Positions 19,201 through 25,631 of a DNA stretch of 44,753 nt are shown piece by piece. Origin of the DNA: Comamonadaceae bacterium (lineage in GTDB: Bacteria > Pseudomonadota > Gammaproteobacteria > Burkholderiales > Burkholderiaceae_C); contig CANGPN010000020.1 of assembly GCA_947456305.1 (NCBI GenBank), forward strand, positions 1-44,753, written 5' to 3'. A program made the translations under genes and the position numbers. A model generated the notes under the pieces. The model was not told the DNA's origin, did not search any database, and was given only the letters and a program-made list of their open reading frames with translations. Every line of letters starts with the position of its first letter. The first letter of the stretch is position 1.

Positions 19201-19221
19201 GCGTATAAAACCTTGGCTCAT
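13267..19221 (-). CDS. uvrA: Tandem (double-length) UvrA-family excinuclease ABC subunit A
   Basis: UvrA is the damage-recognition ATPase of nucleotide excision repair. At about 1,984 residues this is twice the usual 940. It has four Walker A motifs: GPSGSGKSS near 33, and GVSGSGKST near 697, 1124 and 1664. Four LSGGE signatures lie near 544, 893, 1508 and 1862. Paired-Cys fingers such as CPTCGGSG and CPGCEGQG are present in each half. Each half is a full UvrA-like unit, joined by a Gly/Ser/Ala-rich linker (about 1024-1097). The first half carries a Lys/Ala-rich insert (about 187-217). I start at [18 protein letters not shown] (19221). A normal-length UvrA may exist elsewhere; this one may be specialised. 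Confidence 0.9.
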   Translation of the reverse strand: MSQGFIRIRGARQHNLKNIDIDIRTNELTVFTGPSGSGKSSLVFDTLYAEGQRRYVETFSAYARQFLDRMDRPAVDKVEGVPPAIAIDQTNPVRSSRSTVGTMTELNDHLKLLFARTGQLFDKQTAQAVEHDSAESIFKKLMALSDADRRWVITFPVELPANTSAEELQAWLSASGFTRIHTQREVAYTADTATTPVKKSAAKKTVAAKKSTKAKAEVDSHRQVLDVVADRFRLQNVEHVRAMEAIELALQRGNGRMTAYRMPADSDADSLGEAFRFSTGLHCPDSDLRYSEPTPSMFSFNSPAGACPTCKGFGRVIGVDYGLVVPNDKLTLRMGAIKPMQTPAWQECQDDLMRHAESAGIPRDTAWYKLTDEQKNWVIQGSPNWNGKWNQQWYGVKRFFEYLETKSYKMHIRVLLSKYRSYTLCGECNGARLQTESLLWRIGSLAGAELAIPAAKRFLPSHVSWSRAQLETLPGLCLHDMMLLPIDRLRLFFDHMASDASLTAHAQAEQQALHLLLEEIRTRLKYLCDVGIGYLSLDRQSRTLSGGEVQRINLTTALGTSLVNTLFVLDEPSIGLHPRDMHRITQAMLRLRDAGNTLVVVEHDPAVMLAADRIVDMGPGPGERGGQVVFDGTPAALKHADTLTGAYLGARKQVGIGLKRLVSDATPRLILEGAREHNLHNLNIEFPLQRWVTVTGVSGSGKSTLIQDILAPALLRHFGKSTEGAGAHDRLLGADHLSDVVFVDQSPIGKTARSNPVSYVGAWDAVREIFANTAMSRQRSYTASKFSFNGGDGRCPTCGGSGFEHVEMQFLSDVYLRCPDCDGQRYRPEILEVKIERKHPVSGQAQFLNVADVLNLTVSEAAQLFANDRDVIRALQPIVDVGLEYVRLGQPVPTLSGGEAQRLKLAGFLAEAAKTASSSRQPAARKGVLFLFDEPTTGLHFDDIAKLMRALRRLLDAGHSLIVIEHNLDVIRASDWLIDLGPEGGEGGGLLVAEGTPETVMQHASSHTGLALREYVEAMGQLFVSSVLGEDAIGALGSGEDMLGASGSGTKFESKAAGLAPGVNPVAKGQTHSKRVIAAEPSAKYLGQVLNNNIRIVNAKEHNLKNLSVDIPRGQFNVVTGVSGSGKSTLAFDILFNEGQRRYLESLNAYARSIVQPAGRPEVDAVYGIPPTVAIEQRLSRGGRKSTVGTTTEVWHFLRLLYVKLGTQHCIHDNAALQPQTPDRLAALLMKQFRGQHIGLLSPLVMNRKGVYTELADWARPRGFTHLRVDGQFLPTTGFPRLDRFKEHTIELPVASLTVQPAKEAELRQALMTALEHGKGVLHVLSELDGLQQAMEQGEDTTHIGRLQAFSTRRACPVCDTSYAELDPRLFSYNSKHGWCTECVGTGTALTREQRAALDDSVQDPQERGREKSFAEPELEDVADQSCSACHGTRLNATARAVKFAGVSITELARMSVVLIRAWANGLRLSGREADIARDLLPEIQSRLEFLESVGLGYLTLDRGAPTLSGGEAQRIRLAAQLGSHLQGVCYVLDEPTIGLHARDNQILLNALKVLSDKGNTLVVVEHDEDTIRRADHIIDIGPSAGKRGGHLVAQGSVADLMAAPDSQTGRYLKHAMQHPMQLRRLVIPKKGMLRVSGAYLHNLNKVTIDVPLQRLVAVTGVSGSGKSTIARDVLLTNVQAVVNQRSTQAGRKADESGKHPAWVGCTAVSGYESVDRVLEVDQTPIGKTPRSCPATYIGFWDTIRKLFADTLEARARGYGPGRFSFNTGEGRCPGCEGQGMRTIEMSFLPDVKVLCEVCKGARFNPETLAVRWRGKSIGDVLQMEVDEAVEFFAAMTQISHPLQLLKDVGLGYLTLGQPSPTLSGGEAQRIKLVTELSKVRDDITRRGQQAPHTLYVLDEPTVGLHMADVDKLIRVLHRLVDGGHSVVVIEHDLDVIAEADWVIDLGPEGGDGGGRVVAADTPEALVKLGTHTGRALQPVLARQ

Positions 19222-19228
19222 GCCGCCA

Positions 19229-19942
19229 TTATTCACCGAGGTAGGCTGCTCGCACTTTCGGATCATGGAACAGGGTTTTCGCCTCGCCTTGCATGCTGAT
19301 TTCACCGGACTCCATGACATAGGCGCGCTGAGCCATTTTCAAAGCGCGGCTGGCGTTTTGCTCGACCAATAACAGCGTCACACCCAGCGAAGCAACTTCG
19401 GTAATCACTTCGAAAATTTTGTCCACCATAATGGGCGATAAGCCCATGGATGGCTCATCCAGCAACAACAAACGCGGGCGACTCAGCAGGGCGCGGCCCA
19501 TGGCCAGCATTTGTTGCTCGCCGCCGGACAAGGTGCCCGCCAATTGCGCGCTGCGTTCTTTCAAACGTGGAAACAAGGCAAACACGCGTTCTATGTCAGA
19601 TTGGATACCCGCTTTGTCGCGGCGCAAATACGCGCCCATTTGCAGATTTTCCAAAATGCTCATACGGGTGAACACACCGCGCCCCTCAGGCACCATGACC
19701 AGTCCCTGCTTGACCAGATCCCAACTGCCTTGGCCGCGTATGTCGCGGCCTAAGTATTCGATACGTCCAGCCGACGGCAACAACGAGCCGGTGATAGCTT
19801 TCATGGTGGTGGTTTTGCCAGCGCCGTTGGAGCCTATGAGCGACACCAATTCGCCTTCATTGATCTGAAAGCTGACACCTTTGACCGCTTGTATGCCGCC
19901 GTAGGCGACGCGCAAATCTGTGACTTGCAGCAAAGTGTTCAT
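19229..19942 (-). CDS. livF: Branched-chain amino-acid ABC transporter ATPase LivF
   Basis: The second ATPase of the LIV-type importer, 237 residues. It shows Walker A GSNGAGKTTT (about 38-47), the signature LSGGEQQMLAMGRAL, Walker B LLLLDEPSMGLSP and the family's LLVEQNASRAL and RAYVMESGEI. It starts at MNTLLQVTDLRVAYGG (19942), whose ATG shares its first base with the livG stop (TGATG). The end lies 7 bases before the uvrA start, so uvrA could be transcribed from the liv promoter. LIV-type cassettes also carry other amides and small acids, so the substrate is inferred. Confidence 0.93.
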   Translation of the reverse strand: MNTLLQVTDLRVAYGGIQAVKGVSFQINEGELVSLIGSNGAGKTTTMKAITGSLLPSAGRIEYLGRDIRGQGSWDLVKQGLVMVPEGRGVFTRMSILENLQMGAYLRRDKAGIQSDIERVFALFPRLKERSAQLAGTLSGGEQQMLAMGRALLSRPRLLLLDEPSMGLSPIMVDKIFEVITEVASLGVTLLLVEQNASRALKMAQRAYVMESGEISMQGEAKTLFHDPKVRAAYLGE

Positions 19943-20712
19943 CAGTGCTCTCCTGTACCCAGATAGGCTTCGATGACCTTGGGGTCGGATTGCACCTGTG
20001 CCGGTGTGCCTTGCGCGATTTGTTTGCCGTAATCCAACACAGTGACCGCATCGCACAAACCCATGACCAGCTTCACATCATGCTCAATCAACAAAATGGT
20101 GCGGCCGTCATTGCGTATGCGGTCAATCAATTCACGCAACTGCACTTTTTCCGTGGCGTTCATGCCGGCCGCCGGTTCATCCAGGGCAATCAACTTCGGG
20201 TCGGTGGCCAATGCCCGTGCAATTTCGAGGCGGCGCTGATCGCCATAGCTGAGGGTGCGGGCTTTGTAATCGGCCAAATCACCAATGCCGACATAGGCCA
20301 GCAATTCACGCGCACGTTGCTCAATGGCTTTTTCTTCCGCCACAAATGAAGAGGTGCGAAAAATCGCGCCCAGCAAACCGGAGCCGGTGCGTACATGGCG
20401 GCCCACCATGACATTTTCTAAGGCAGTCATCTCGGCAAACAAACGGATGTTTTGAAAGGTACGCGCTATACCTGCTTGCGCGACTTCATGCACTGCGGTC
20501 GGCTGATAGGGTTTGCCAGCCAATTCAAAGCTGCCACTGTCCGGCGTATACAAACCAGTGATGACGTTAAAGAAAGTGGTTTTGCCCGCGCCATTGGGGC
20601 CAATCAAACCATAAACCTGCGCTGGCTCGATGCGCATGCTGACATCACTGAGCGCTTGCAAACCGCCGAAGCGTTTGGATATGCCTTGTACATGCAACAC
20701 AGGCGTGCTCAT
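19942..20712 (-). CDS. livG: Branched-chain amino-acid ABC transporter ATPase LivG
   Basis: The first ATPase of the LIV-type importer, 256 residues. Motifs in order: Walker A GPNGAGKTTFFNVITG (about 37-52), Q-loop region GIARTFQNIRLF, the signature LSYGDQRRLEIARAL, Walker B LIALDEPAAGMN and the switch His in LLIEHDVKLVMGL. The AAGMN form after Walker B is typical of LivG as opposed to LivF. The ATG overlaps the livM stop as ATGA. It would form a heterodimer with LivF on the cytoplasmic face of the LivH-LivM channel. Confidence 0.94.
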   Translation of the reverse strand: MSTPVLHVQGISKRFGGLQALSDVSMRIEPAQVYGLIGPNGAGKTTFFNVITGLYTPDSGSFELAGKPYQPTAVHEVAQAGIARTFQNIRLFAEMTALENVMVGRHVRTGSGLLGAIFRTSSFVAEEKAIEQRARELLAYVGIGDLADYKARTLSYGDQRRLEIARALATDPKLIALDEPAAGMNATEKVQLRELIDRIRNDGRTILLIEHDVKLVMGLCDAVTVLDYGKQIAQGTPAQVQSDPKVIEAYLGTGEH

Positions 20713-21806
20713 GCTTGCCCCTTGTCTGCGGGTAAAGCCTTGCCATGTTCAGGCGCAGGCCACAGTCCGCGCGGCCGCCACAGCATGATGAGAATCATGG
20801 CCAGCGCAATCAGCAACTGACGCAATATGGCGGCATCCAAACGGCCATCGGTCATGGCTTGCAAGGGTCCGGCCACGTAACGCAACACTTCAGGCAGAGC
20901 CGACAACAGCACCGCGCCCAAAATCACGCCGGGTAAATGACCGAGTCCGCCCAACACCACCATGGCGACGATCATGACCGACTCCATCAAACTGAATGAT
21001 TCAGGAGATACAAACCCCTGAAACGAAGAGAACAACACACCGGCCACACCACCGAATGCAGCACCCATGCCGAAGGCCATGAGCTTGAGATTGCGGGTGT
21101 TCAATCCCATGGCCTTGGCTGCAATTTCATCTTCACGGATCGCCATCCATGCACGACCGATGCGTGAAGTTTCTAAGCGATAACAAATCAACGCGCTGAC
21201 CAAGACCACAAGCAAAAAAAGATAGTAATACTGCGTGACTCCGGGCAACTCGATAAAACCTAAATCGAGCTTGCGCGACAGTGGATGACCCATGACTGTC
21301 ATGGCATCAATTTGACCCAAGCCTTTGGGGCCGTTGGTGATGTTGACCGGGTTGTCCAAATTGTTCATGAACACACGGATGATTTCGCCAAAACCCAAGG
21401 TGACGATGGCCAGATAGTCGCCGCGCAGTTTCAACGTGGGCGCGCCCAACACCACGCCGAACAAACCGGCCAAGCCCGCGCCCAGCGGAATGACAGCCCA
21501 TAAGGGGGTGTGCAAACCTTCAGGGAACATGGCAGCAATGGCGGGAAAGGTGTCGGTCAAATGCGGCGAAGCCAGCAAGCCGAACATATACGCACCGACT
21601 GCAAAAAATGCGACAAAGCCCAGATCAAGCAAGCCGGCGTAACCGACCACGATATTCAAGCCCAACGCCAGCAAAACATACAACAAAGCCATGTCTGCAA
21701 TGCGCACCCAGCCGCTCCCGACAGTTTGTAATAACAAGGGCAAACCCAGCAGCACAAAGGCCCAAATGACATAGCGTTTGTATGGAGTTTGAACTGTTGT
21801 GTGCAT
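20709..21806 (-). CDS. livM: Branched-chain amino-acid ABC transporter permease LivM
   Basis: A 365-residue inner-membrane permease with about ten hydrophobic segments. Family motifs include LLYVLLALGLNIVVGYAGLLDLGFVAFFAVGAY (about 40-72), GVVLGAPTLKLRGDYLAIVTLGFGEI, the EAA-like loop ETSRIGRAWMAIREDEIAAKAMGLN and GLGHLPGVILGA near the end. I start at MHTTVQTPYKRY (21806), 5 bases after the livH stop; the frame is open further upstream but only inside livH. It pairs with LivH to form the translocation path. Confidence 0.93.
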   Translation of the reverse strand: MHTTVQTPYKRYVIWAFVLLGLPLLLQTVGSGWVRIADMALLYVLLALGLNIVVGYAGLLDLGFVAFFAVGAYMFGLLASPHLTDTFPAIAAMFPEGLHTPLWAVIPLGAGLAGLFGVVLGAPTLKLRGDYLAIVTLGFGEIIRVFMNNLDNPVNITNGPKGLGQIDAMTVMGHPLSRKLDLGFIELPGVTQYYYLFLLVVLVSALICYRLETSRIGRAWMAIREDEIAAKAMGLNTRNLKLMAFGMGAAFGGVAGVLFSSFQGFVSPESFSLMESVMIVAMVVLGGLGHLPGVILGAVLLSALPEVLRYVAGPLQAMTDGRLDAAILRQLLIALAMILIMLWRPRGLWPAPEHGKALPADKGQA

Positions 21807-21811
21807 GAGAT

Positions 21812-22729
21812 TCAAGCTCTGTCCGCCAAACGCTCGCCTAACAAACCCGAAGGCCGTAAGGTGAGCATGATGATCAACACCACAAAAGCAAAAATATCTG
21901 CGTAATGGCTGCCGAGCACACCGCCAGTCAAGTCGCCTATGTAGCCTGAGGCAATCGCCTCGATCAGCCCGAGCAATATGCCGCCGACCACTGCCCCGGC
22001 CAGATTGCCAATGCCACCAAACACTGCGGCGGTGAACGCTTTGAGGCCTGGCAAAAAGCCCATGCCGTGCTGCACCGTGCCGTAATTCGATGCCCACATG
22101 ACACCGGCCAACGCCGCCAGCACTGCACCAATGACGAAGGTGGCAGAGATGACCATGTCAGGCTTGACACCCATGAGGGTAGCCACACGCGGGTTTTCTG
22201 CGGTGGCCCGCATAGCGCGACCCAAACGCGTGCCGTTTACCAGCCACATCAAAACAACCAAGGCCAAAGCTGTGACAGCAAGAATCAATATTTGTGTCGG
22301 AGTGATAACCGCACCACTGAAAGGAATGGGTTCACTGGGCAGCAAGGTGGGGAAAGATTTGTAGTTTGGCTTCCAAATCACCATAGCCAATGTTTGCAAG
22401 AGTATGGACATGCCAATCGCGGTAATCAAAGGGGCCAATTTAGGAGCGCCACGCAAAGGCTTGTAGGCAATTTTTTCAATCGCAAAGTTAAGTGATGCAG
22501 CAACCACGCAGGCACAAATGAGTGAGGCCAACAATATCAGCCAGCCGGGCATGCCGGGGGCGTATTCCTGCAAAACACCAATCACTGTCCAACTGGTGAG
22601 CGCACCCACCATCAACACTTCACCATGGGCAAAGTTGATCAGATTGATGATGCCGTAGACCATTGTGTAACCAAGGGCTACCAAGGCATACATGCTGCCA
22701 AGTACCAGGCCGTTGATGATTTGTTGCAA
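21812..22729 (-). CDS. livH: Branched-chain amino-acid ABC transporter permease LivH
   Basis: A 305-residue inner-membrane permease, first gene of the liv cluster. It shows QQIINGLVLGSMYALVALGY, GIINLINFAHGEVLM and the EAA-like loop TRLGRAMRATAENPRVATLMGV, all typical of LivH. The first standard start codon is TTG at 22729. However, the usual family start M-D-I-L-L-Q-Q matches an upstream in-frame ATC-GAT-ATC-CTG-TTG at 22741, and a good GGGAG site (22753-22749) lies 7 bases before that ATC. The TTG would be 19 bases from that site. True initiation may be at ATC. No periplasmic binding protein gene is adjacent. Confidence 0.92.
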   Translation of the reverse strand: MQQIINGLVLGSMYALVALGYTMVYGIINLINFAHGEVLMVGALTSWTVIGVLQEYAPGMPGWLILLASLICACVVAASLNFAIEKIAYKPLRGAPKLAPLITAIGMSILLQTLAMVIWKPNYKSFPTLLPSEPIPFSGAVITPTQILILAVTALALVVLMWLVNGTRLGRAMRATAENPRVATLMGVKPDMVISATFVIGAVLAALAGVMWASNYGTVQHGMGFLPGLKAFTAAVFGGIGNLAGAVVGGILLGLIEAIASGYIGDLTGGVLGSHYADIFAFVVLIIMLTLRPSGLLGERLADRA

Positions 22730-22773
22730 CAGGATATCGATGACGACTCTCCCAAGAGGTGGGCGATTGTAGG

Positions 22774-22803
22774 TAAAAAAAAGCCCTCCGCTATGGGAGG
22801 GCT
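22774..22803 (-). terminator. Rho-independent terminator of the symporter gene
   Basis: An 8-bp perfect stem, AGCCCTCC with GGAGGGCT (22782-22789 and 22796-22803), has a 6-base loop. On the minus strand it is followed by a run of eight T (A-run at 22775-22782). It lies 24 bases past the stop of the symporter gene and 21 bases or more ahead of livH. It should therefore end the symporter transcript and separate it from the liv operon. Confidence 0.9.
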
Positions 22804-22826
22804 AGGTATATCACAGACTTTAATGA

Positions 22827-24593
22827 TCAATCATCAGCATAGATGTCGACATCTTTAGTTTCCTTGATGAACAAAGTTCCAATGATGAAAGTCGCACCTG
22901 CAATGATGATGGGATACCACAAGCCGTTGTACATATTACCGGTTTGCGCCACGATGGCCACCGCCGATGCGGGTAGTAAACCGCCGAACCAACCATTACC
23001 GATGTGATACGGCAAAGACATGGAGGTGTAACGAATACGTGTCGGGAACATCTCTACCAACATGGCGGCAATCGGGCCGTAAACCATGGTCACCAACAGC
23101 ACCAGGTAAGTGAGAATAATGACCACCTTAGGTTTGTTGATTTTGGAAGGGTCTGCTTTAGGGGGGTAATTGGCCGATTTCAAAGCCTTAGACAAGTTGC
23201 CAACAAATACAGCTTCACTGTTCTTAGCTTCATTCGAAAGTAACTGTACTTTTTCTTCAGCAGCTTTGACGGCTTTTTCATCAACGGGAGTCTGCGCATT
23301 CAGATCTGCAAGTGCTTTTTGTGCGTCTTCTTTGGCAGCGGTGATTTCTTCCGGCGTTGGTTTGACATTCACAACCATTTCACCGACTTTGATGATGGCG
23401 GGCACACCGGCAGATCCAGCTTCAAAATTTGAACTGACAGAGCGTGCAGACAACTTTTGCTTAGCGACGTCACAGGAGGACGTGAATTTTGCAGTGCCCG
23501 TAGGATTGAATTGAATCGAACATTCACTTGGGTCTGCAATCAAAACAACCTGGCTGATCTGCTGAGCCTCGTATAAATCAGGGTTGGCTGCGATCGTCAG
23601 TTGTTCAAAAACCGGGCGGAAAGTAAATACAGCCAAAAAGCACCCCAGCATGATGATGGGCTTGCGTCCGAGCTTGTCCGACAGTGCGCCGAACACAATA
23701 AAGAAAGGTGTGCCGATTAACAAGGCAATTCCTAACAAGATGTCTGTTGTTGTTTCATCCACCATCAAAGCTGTGGTCATGAAAATACGTGCATAAAACT
23801 GGCCGGTGTACCAAACAACCGCTTGACCAGCCGTCAGACCCAGCAAAGCCAAAATCACGATTTTCAAATTCTTCCATTCACCAAATGCATCAGATAGCGG
23901 TGCTTTTGACGTCTTGCCTTCAGCTTTCATTTTCTTGAAGGCGGGTGACTCATTCATTGAAAGTCGAATCCAGACCGAGATACCGAGCAAAATGATGGAA
24001 ATCAGAAAAGGCAGGCGCCATCCCCAGTCCACAAATGCTTCTTTACTGATATTTGTGCGGATGGACATGATCACAATCAGTGCAAGAAATAAACCAAGCG
24101 TTGCTGTAGTTTGAATCCAAGCGGTGTATGCACCTCTTTTTCCTGTAGGCGCATGCTCAGCGACATAAGTGGCTGCACCACCATATTCGCCGCCCAGTGC
24201 GAGACCTTGCAGCAATCGCAAAGCCACCAAAATAATAGGTGCCGCAAGTCCAATTTTTTCGTAGGTGGGTAGTACGCCAACCACAAAAGTAGAAAGACCC
24301 ATGATCAAAATAGTCACCAAAAAAGTATATTTACGCCCGATCATGTCGCCTAATCTGCCGAATACCAAAGCCCCGAAAGGCCTGACAATGAATCCTGCAG
24401 CGAACAACAAAAGAACAAAAATAGTTTTAGTGCCCGGGTCCATGGAAGCGGGGAAAAAATTAATCCCGATCACACCGGTCAAATAAATCAAAAGATAAAA
24501 GTCATACCACTCGAACACCGTTCCGAGCGATGAGGCAAAAATTACTTTCTTTTCTTCCGACGACATGGGTCGGTTTTCATGCACGATGGACAT
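22827..24593 (-). CDS. MFS transporter, metabolite:H+ symporter type, with inserted loop
   Basis: This 588-residue transporter is of the MHS branch (ProP/ShiA/KgtP-like). It shows FEWYDFYLLIYLTG in helix 1, the loop motif GRLGDMIGRKYTF, RLLQGLALGGEYGGAATYVAEHAP, GWRLPFLIS and a second loop GALSDKLGRKP. After helix 9 there is an insert of about 150 residues (about 375-525) with two Cys and a probable Glu/Ala/Lys-rich coiled coil. By topology it should be periplasmic, so the Cys could form a disulfide. Usual family length is 430-450. The start at 24593 has a strong AGGAG site. The substrate, probably an organic acid or osmolyte, cannot be read from sequence. Confidence 0.88.
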   Translation of the reverse strand: MSIVHENRPMSSEEKKVIFASSLGTVFEWYDFYLLIYLTGVIGINFFPASMDPGTKTIFVLLLFAAGFIVRPFGALVFGRLGDMIGRKYTFLVTILIMGLSTFVVGVLPTYEKIGLAAPIILVALRLLQGLALGGEYGGAATYVAEHAPTGKRGAYTAWIQTTATLGLFLALIVIMSIRTNISKEAFVDWGWRLPFLISIILLGISVWIRLSMNESPAFKKMKAEGKTSKAPLSDAFGEWKNLKIVILALLGLTAGQAVVWYTGQFYARIFMTTALMVDETTTDILLGIALLIGTPFFIVFGALSDKLGRKPIIMLGCFLAVFTFRPVFEQLTIAANPDLYEAQQISQVVLIADPSECSIQFNPTGTAKFTSSCDVAKQKLSARSVSSNFEAGSAGVPAIIKVGEMVVNVKPTPEEITAAKEDAQKALADLNAQTPVDEKAVKAAEEKVQLLSNEAKNSEAVFVGNLSKALKSANYPPKADPSKINKPKVVIILTYLVLLVTMVYGPIAAMLVEMFPTRIRYTSMSLPYHIGNGWFGGLLPASAVAIVAQTGNMYNGLWYPIIIAGATFIIGTLFIKETKDVDIYADD

Positions 24594-24690
24594 GGTGTCT
24601 CCTTTGGATTGCCCGCAGAATAGAGGGTCTGTGTGTATTTTGGTTGGCACTACTTGCCAGCGACTGACACTAAACTGAACAAGGGCTGAC

Positions 24691-24714
24691 AACCCTAGGG
24701 CAAACCCTTGGGCA
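24691..24714. repeat. Short imperfect tandem repeat
   Basis: Two adjacent 12-base units, AACCCTAGGGCA (24691-24702) and AACCCTTGGGCA (24703-24714), differ at one base; the first contains the palindrome CCCTAGGG. They lie between the symporter start and the end of the DsbA-like gene. They could be an operator for the symporter gene or part of a weak terminator of the upstream catabolic operon. There is no adequate T-run, so I leave the role open. Confidence 0.4.
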
Positions 24715-24735
24715 ATGTTTCACCATATGAATTGA

Positions 24736-25377
24736 TCAGCGCTTGCGCTGAATACCTACGGGCAGCGTGCTTGCATCTCTCCATTCATTACTTTGAAACC
24801 ATGTCTCGTCTTCCAAAAATTGTCGCAACATAGGCAACGCATCCTGCCCCCAAAACAATTCCCCTCGGGCTTCTATGGTGGGCACGCCAAAAACTCCTTT
24901 GACAATAGCCTGTTCAGTGGCCGCGCGCAGCTGGTCTTTGACAACTTGAGCATCGGGCTCGCGCGATGGTTGAAGCAAGTGTGTAAGTGTTTTTAAGCGT
25001 TCGGCATCAGCAGCGTCGAGTCCGCTGTCCCAGACATGTCTGAATAAAGCTTCACAGACAAAACGACTGGGTTGGCCATTTAAATCACAAGCAGTGGCCA
25101 GTCGCATCAAGCCCAAGGGGTTGAAAGGATGTGACGCGGGCAGTTGCATTGCCAGACCTTGCTGCCTGGCCAGCCACAGTGATTGACGGTAGGTCCAATC
25201 GCGTTTACCGGGAATCTCAGCCGGACCCAGCTGCCCGTGGTGCTGCAACACGGCGCCGAACAGAACCGGCTGGTAACGCACCTGGTAACTCAAGCCTTGC
25301 AACACTTTCGGAAGATTGTCAAAAGCCAAATAGGCATAAGGACTGATCACATCAAAATAAAAAGTTAATTGGTGCAT
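24736..25377 (-). CDS. DsbA-family 2-hydroxychromene-2-carboxylate isomerase-like protein
   Basis: The 213-residue protein has the thioredoxin-like fold of the HCCA isomerase/kappa-GST group. The N-terminal FYFDVISPYAYLA (about 6-18) has Ser in place of the catalytic Cys, as in these glutathione-using isomerases. The cis-Pro motif GVFGVPTIEA lies near 161-170, followed by FWGQDAL. Known members isomerise naphthalene breakdown intermediates, but many homologues sit outside such pathways and have no known substrate. It starts 1 base after the DUF1289 stop at the tail of the MCC operon, so it may act on thioester or aromatic intermediates there. That is inference. Confidence 0.8.
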   Translation of the reverse strand: MHQLTFYFDVISPYAYLAFDNLPKVLQGLSYQVRYQPVLFGAVLQHHGQLGPAEIPGKRDWTYRQSLWLARQQGLAMQLPASHPFNPLGLMRLATACDLNGQPSRFVCEALFRHVWDSGLDAADAERLKTLTHLLQPSREPDAQVVKDQLRAATEQAIVKGVFGVPTIEARGELFWGQDALPMLRQFLEDETWFQSNEWRDASTLPVGIQRKR

Positions 25378-25378
25378 A

Positions 25379-25630
25379 TCAGGTAGCTTTGAAATGTTGT
25401 TCTATCTTCTGACCCAGGCGCTGCCAAATATCGCGTTGTTGTTGCGGTGTACTCATACCCCAACGGGCGATTTCTTCGATACTGCGTAAACAACCGTGGC
25501 ATTCATCCGCATTGCTTTTCATGATGCACACCGACATACAGGGAGAAACCAAGGCTTGGTTGTCTGGGACTCGTTGTATCTGCAGCCAGCGTTGTCGCAG
25601 ACTTTGCCAAGGCGTTTGATCAGGGGTCAT
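25379..25630 (-). CDS. DUF1289-family small Cys protein
   Basis: An 83-residue protein of the DUF1289 type. The core SPCMSVCIMKSNADECHGCLRSIEEIARW (about 31-59) has four Cys in a C-x3-C-x8-C-x2-C pattern that could bind a metal, then a conserved W and a helical tail. The function of the family is unknown. I start at the ATG at 25630, 1 base after the MCC alpha stop; a TTG three codons earlier overlaps that gene. It is followed 1 base later by the DsbA-like gene, so it belongs to the same transcript. Confidence 0.8.
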   Translation of the reverse strand: MTPDQTPWQSLRQRWLQIQRVPDNQALVSPCMSVCIMKSNADECHGCLRSIEEIARWGMSTPQQQRDIWQRLGQKIEQHFKAT

Positions 25631-25631
25631 G

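Noticed and set aside
13267..19221. Large internal homology in uvrA as a mobile or duplicated repeat
   Set aside because: The similarity is at protein level between diverged ATPase domains; there are no flanking repeats or transposase genes. It is an old gene fusion/duplication.
24675..24720. Terminator for the catabolic operon
   Set aside because: The possible stems (AGGG/CCCT types) are only 4-5 bp and lack a T-run on the minus strand, so I list the region only as a repeat.
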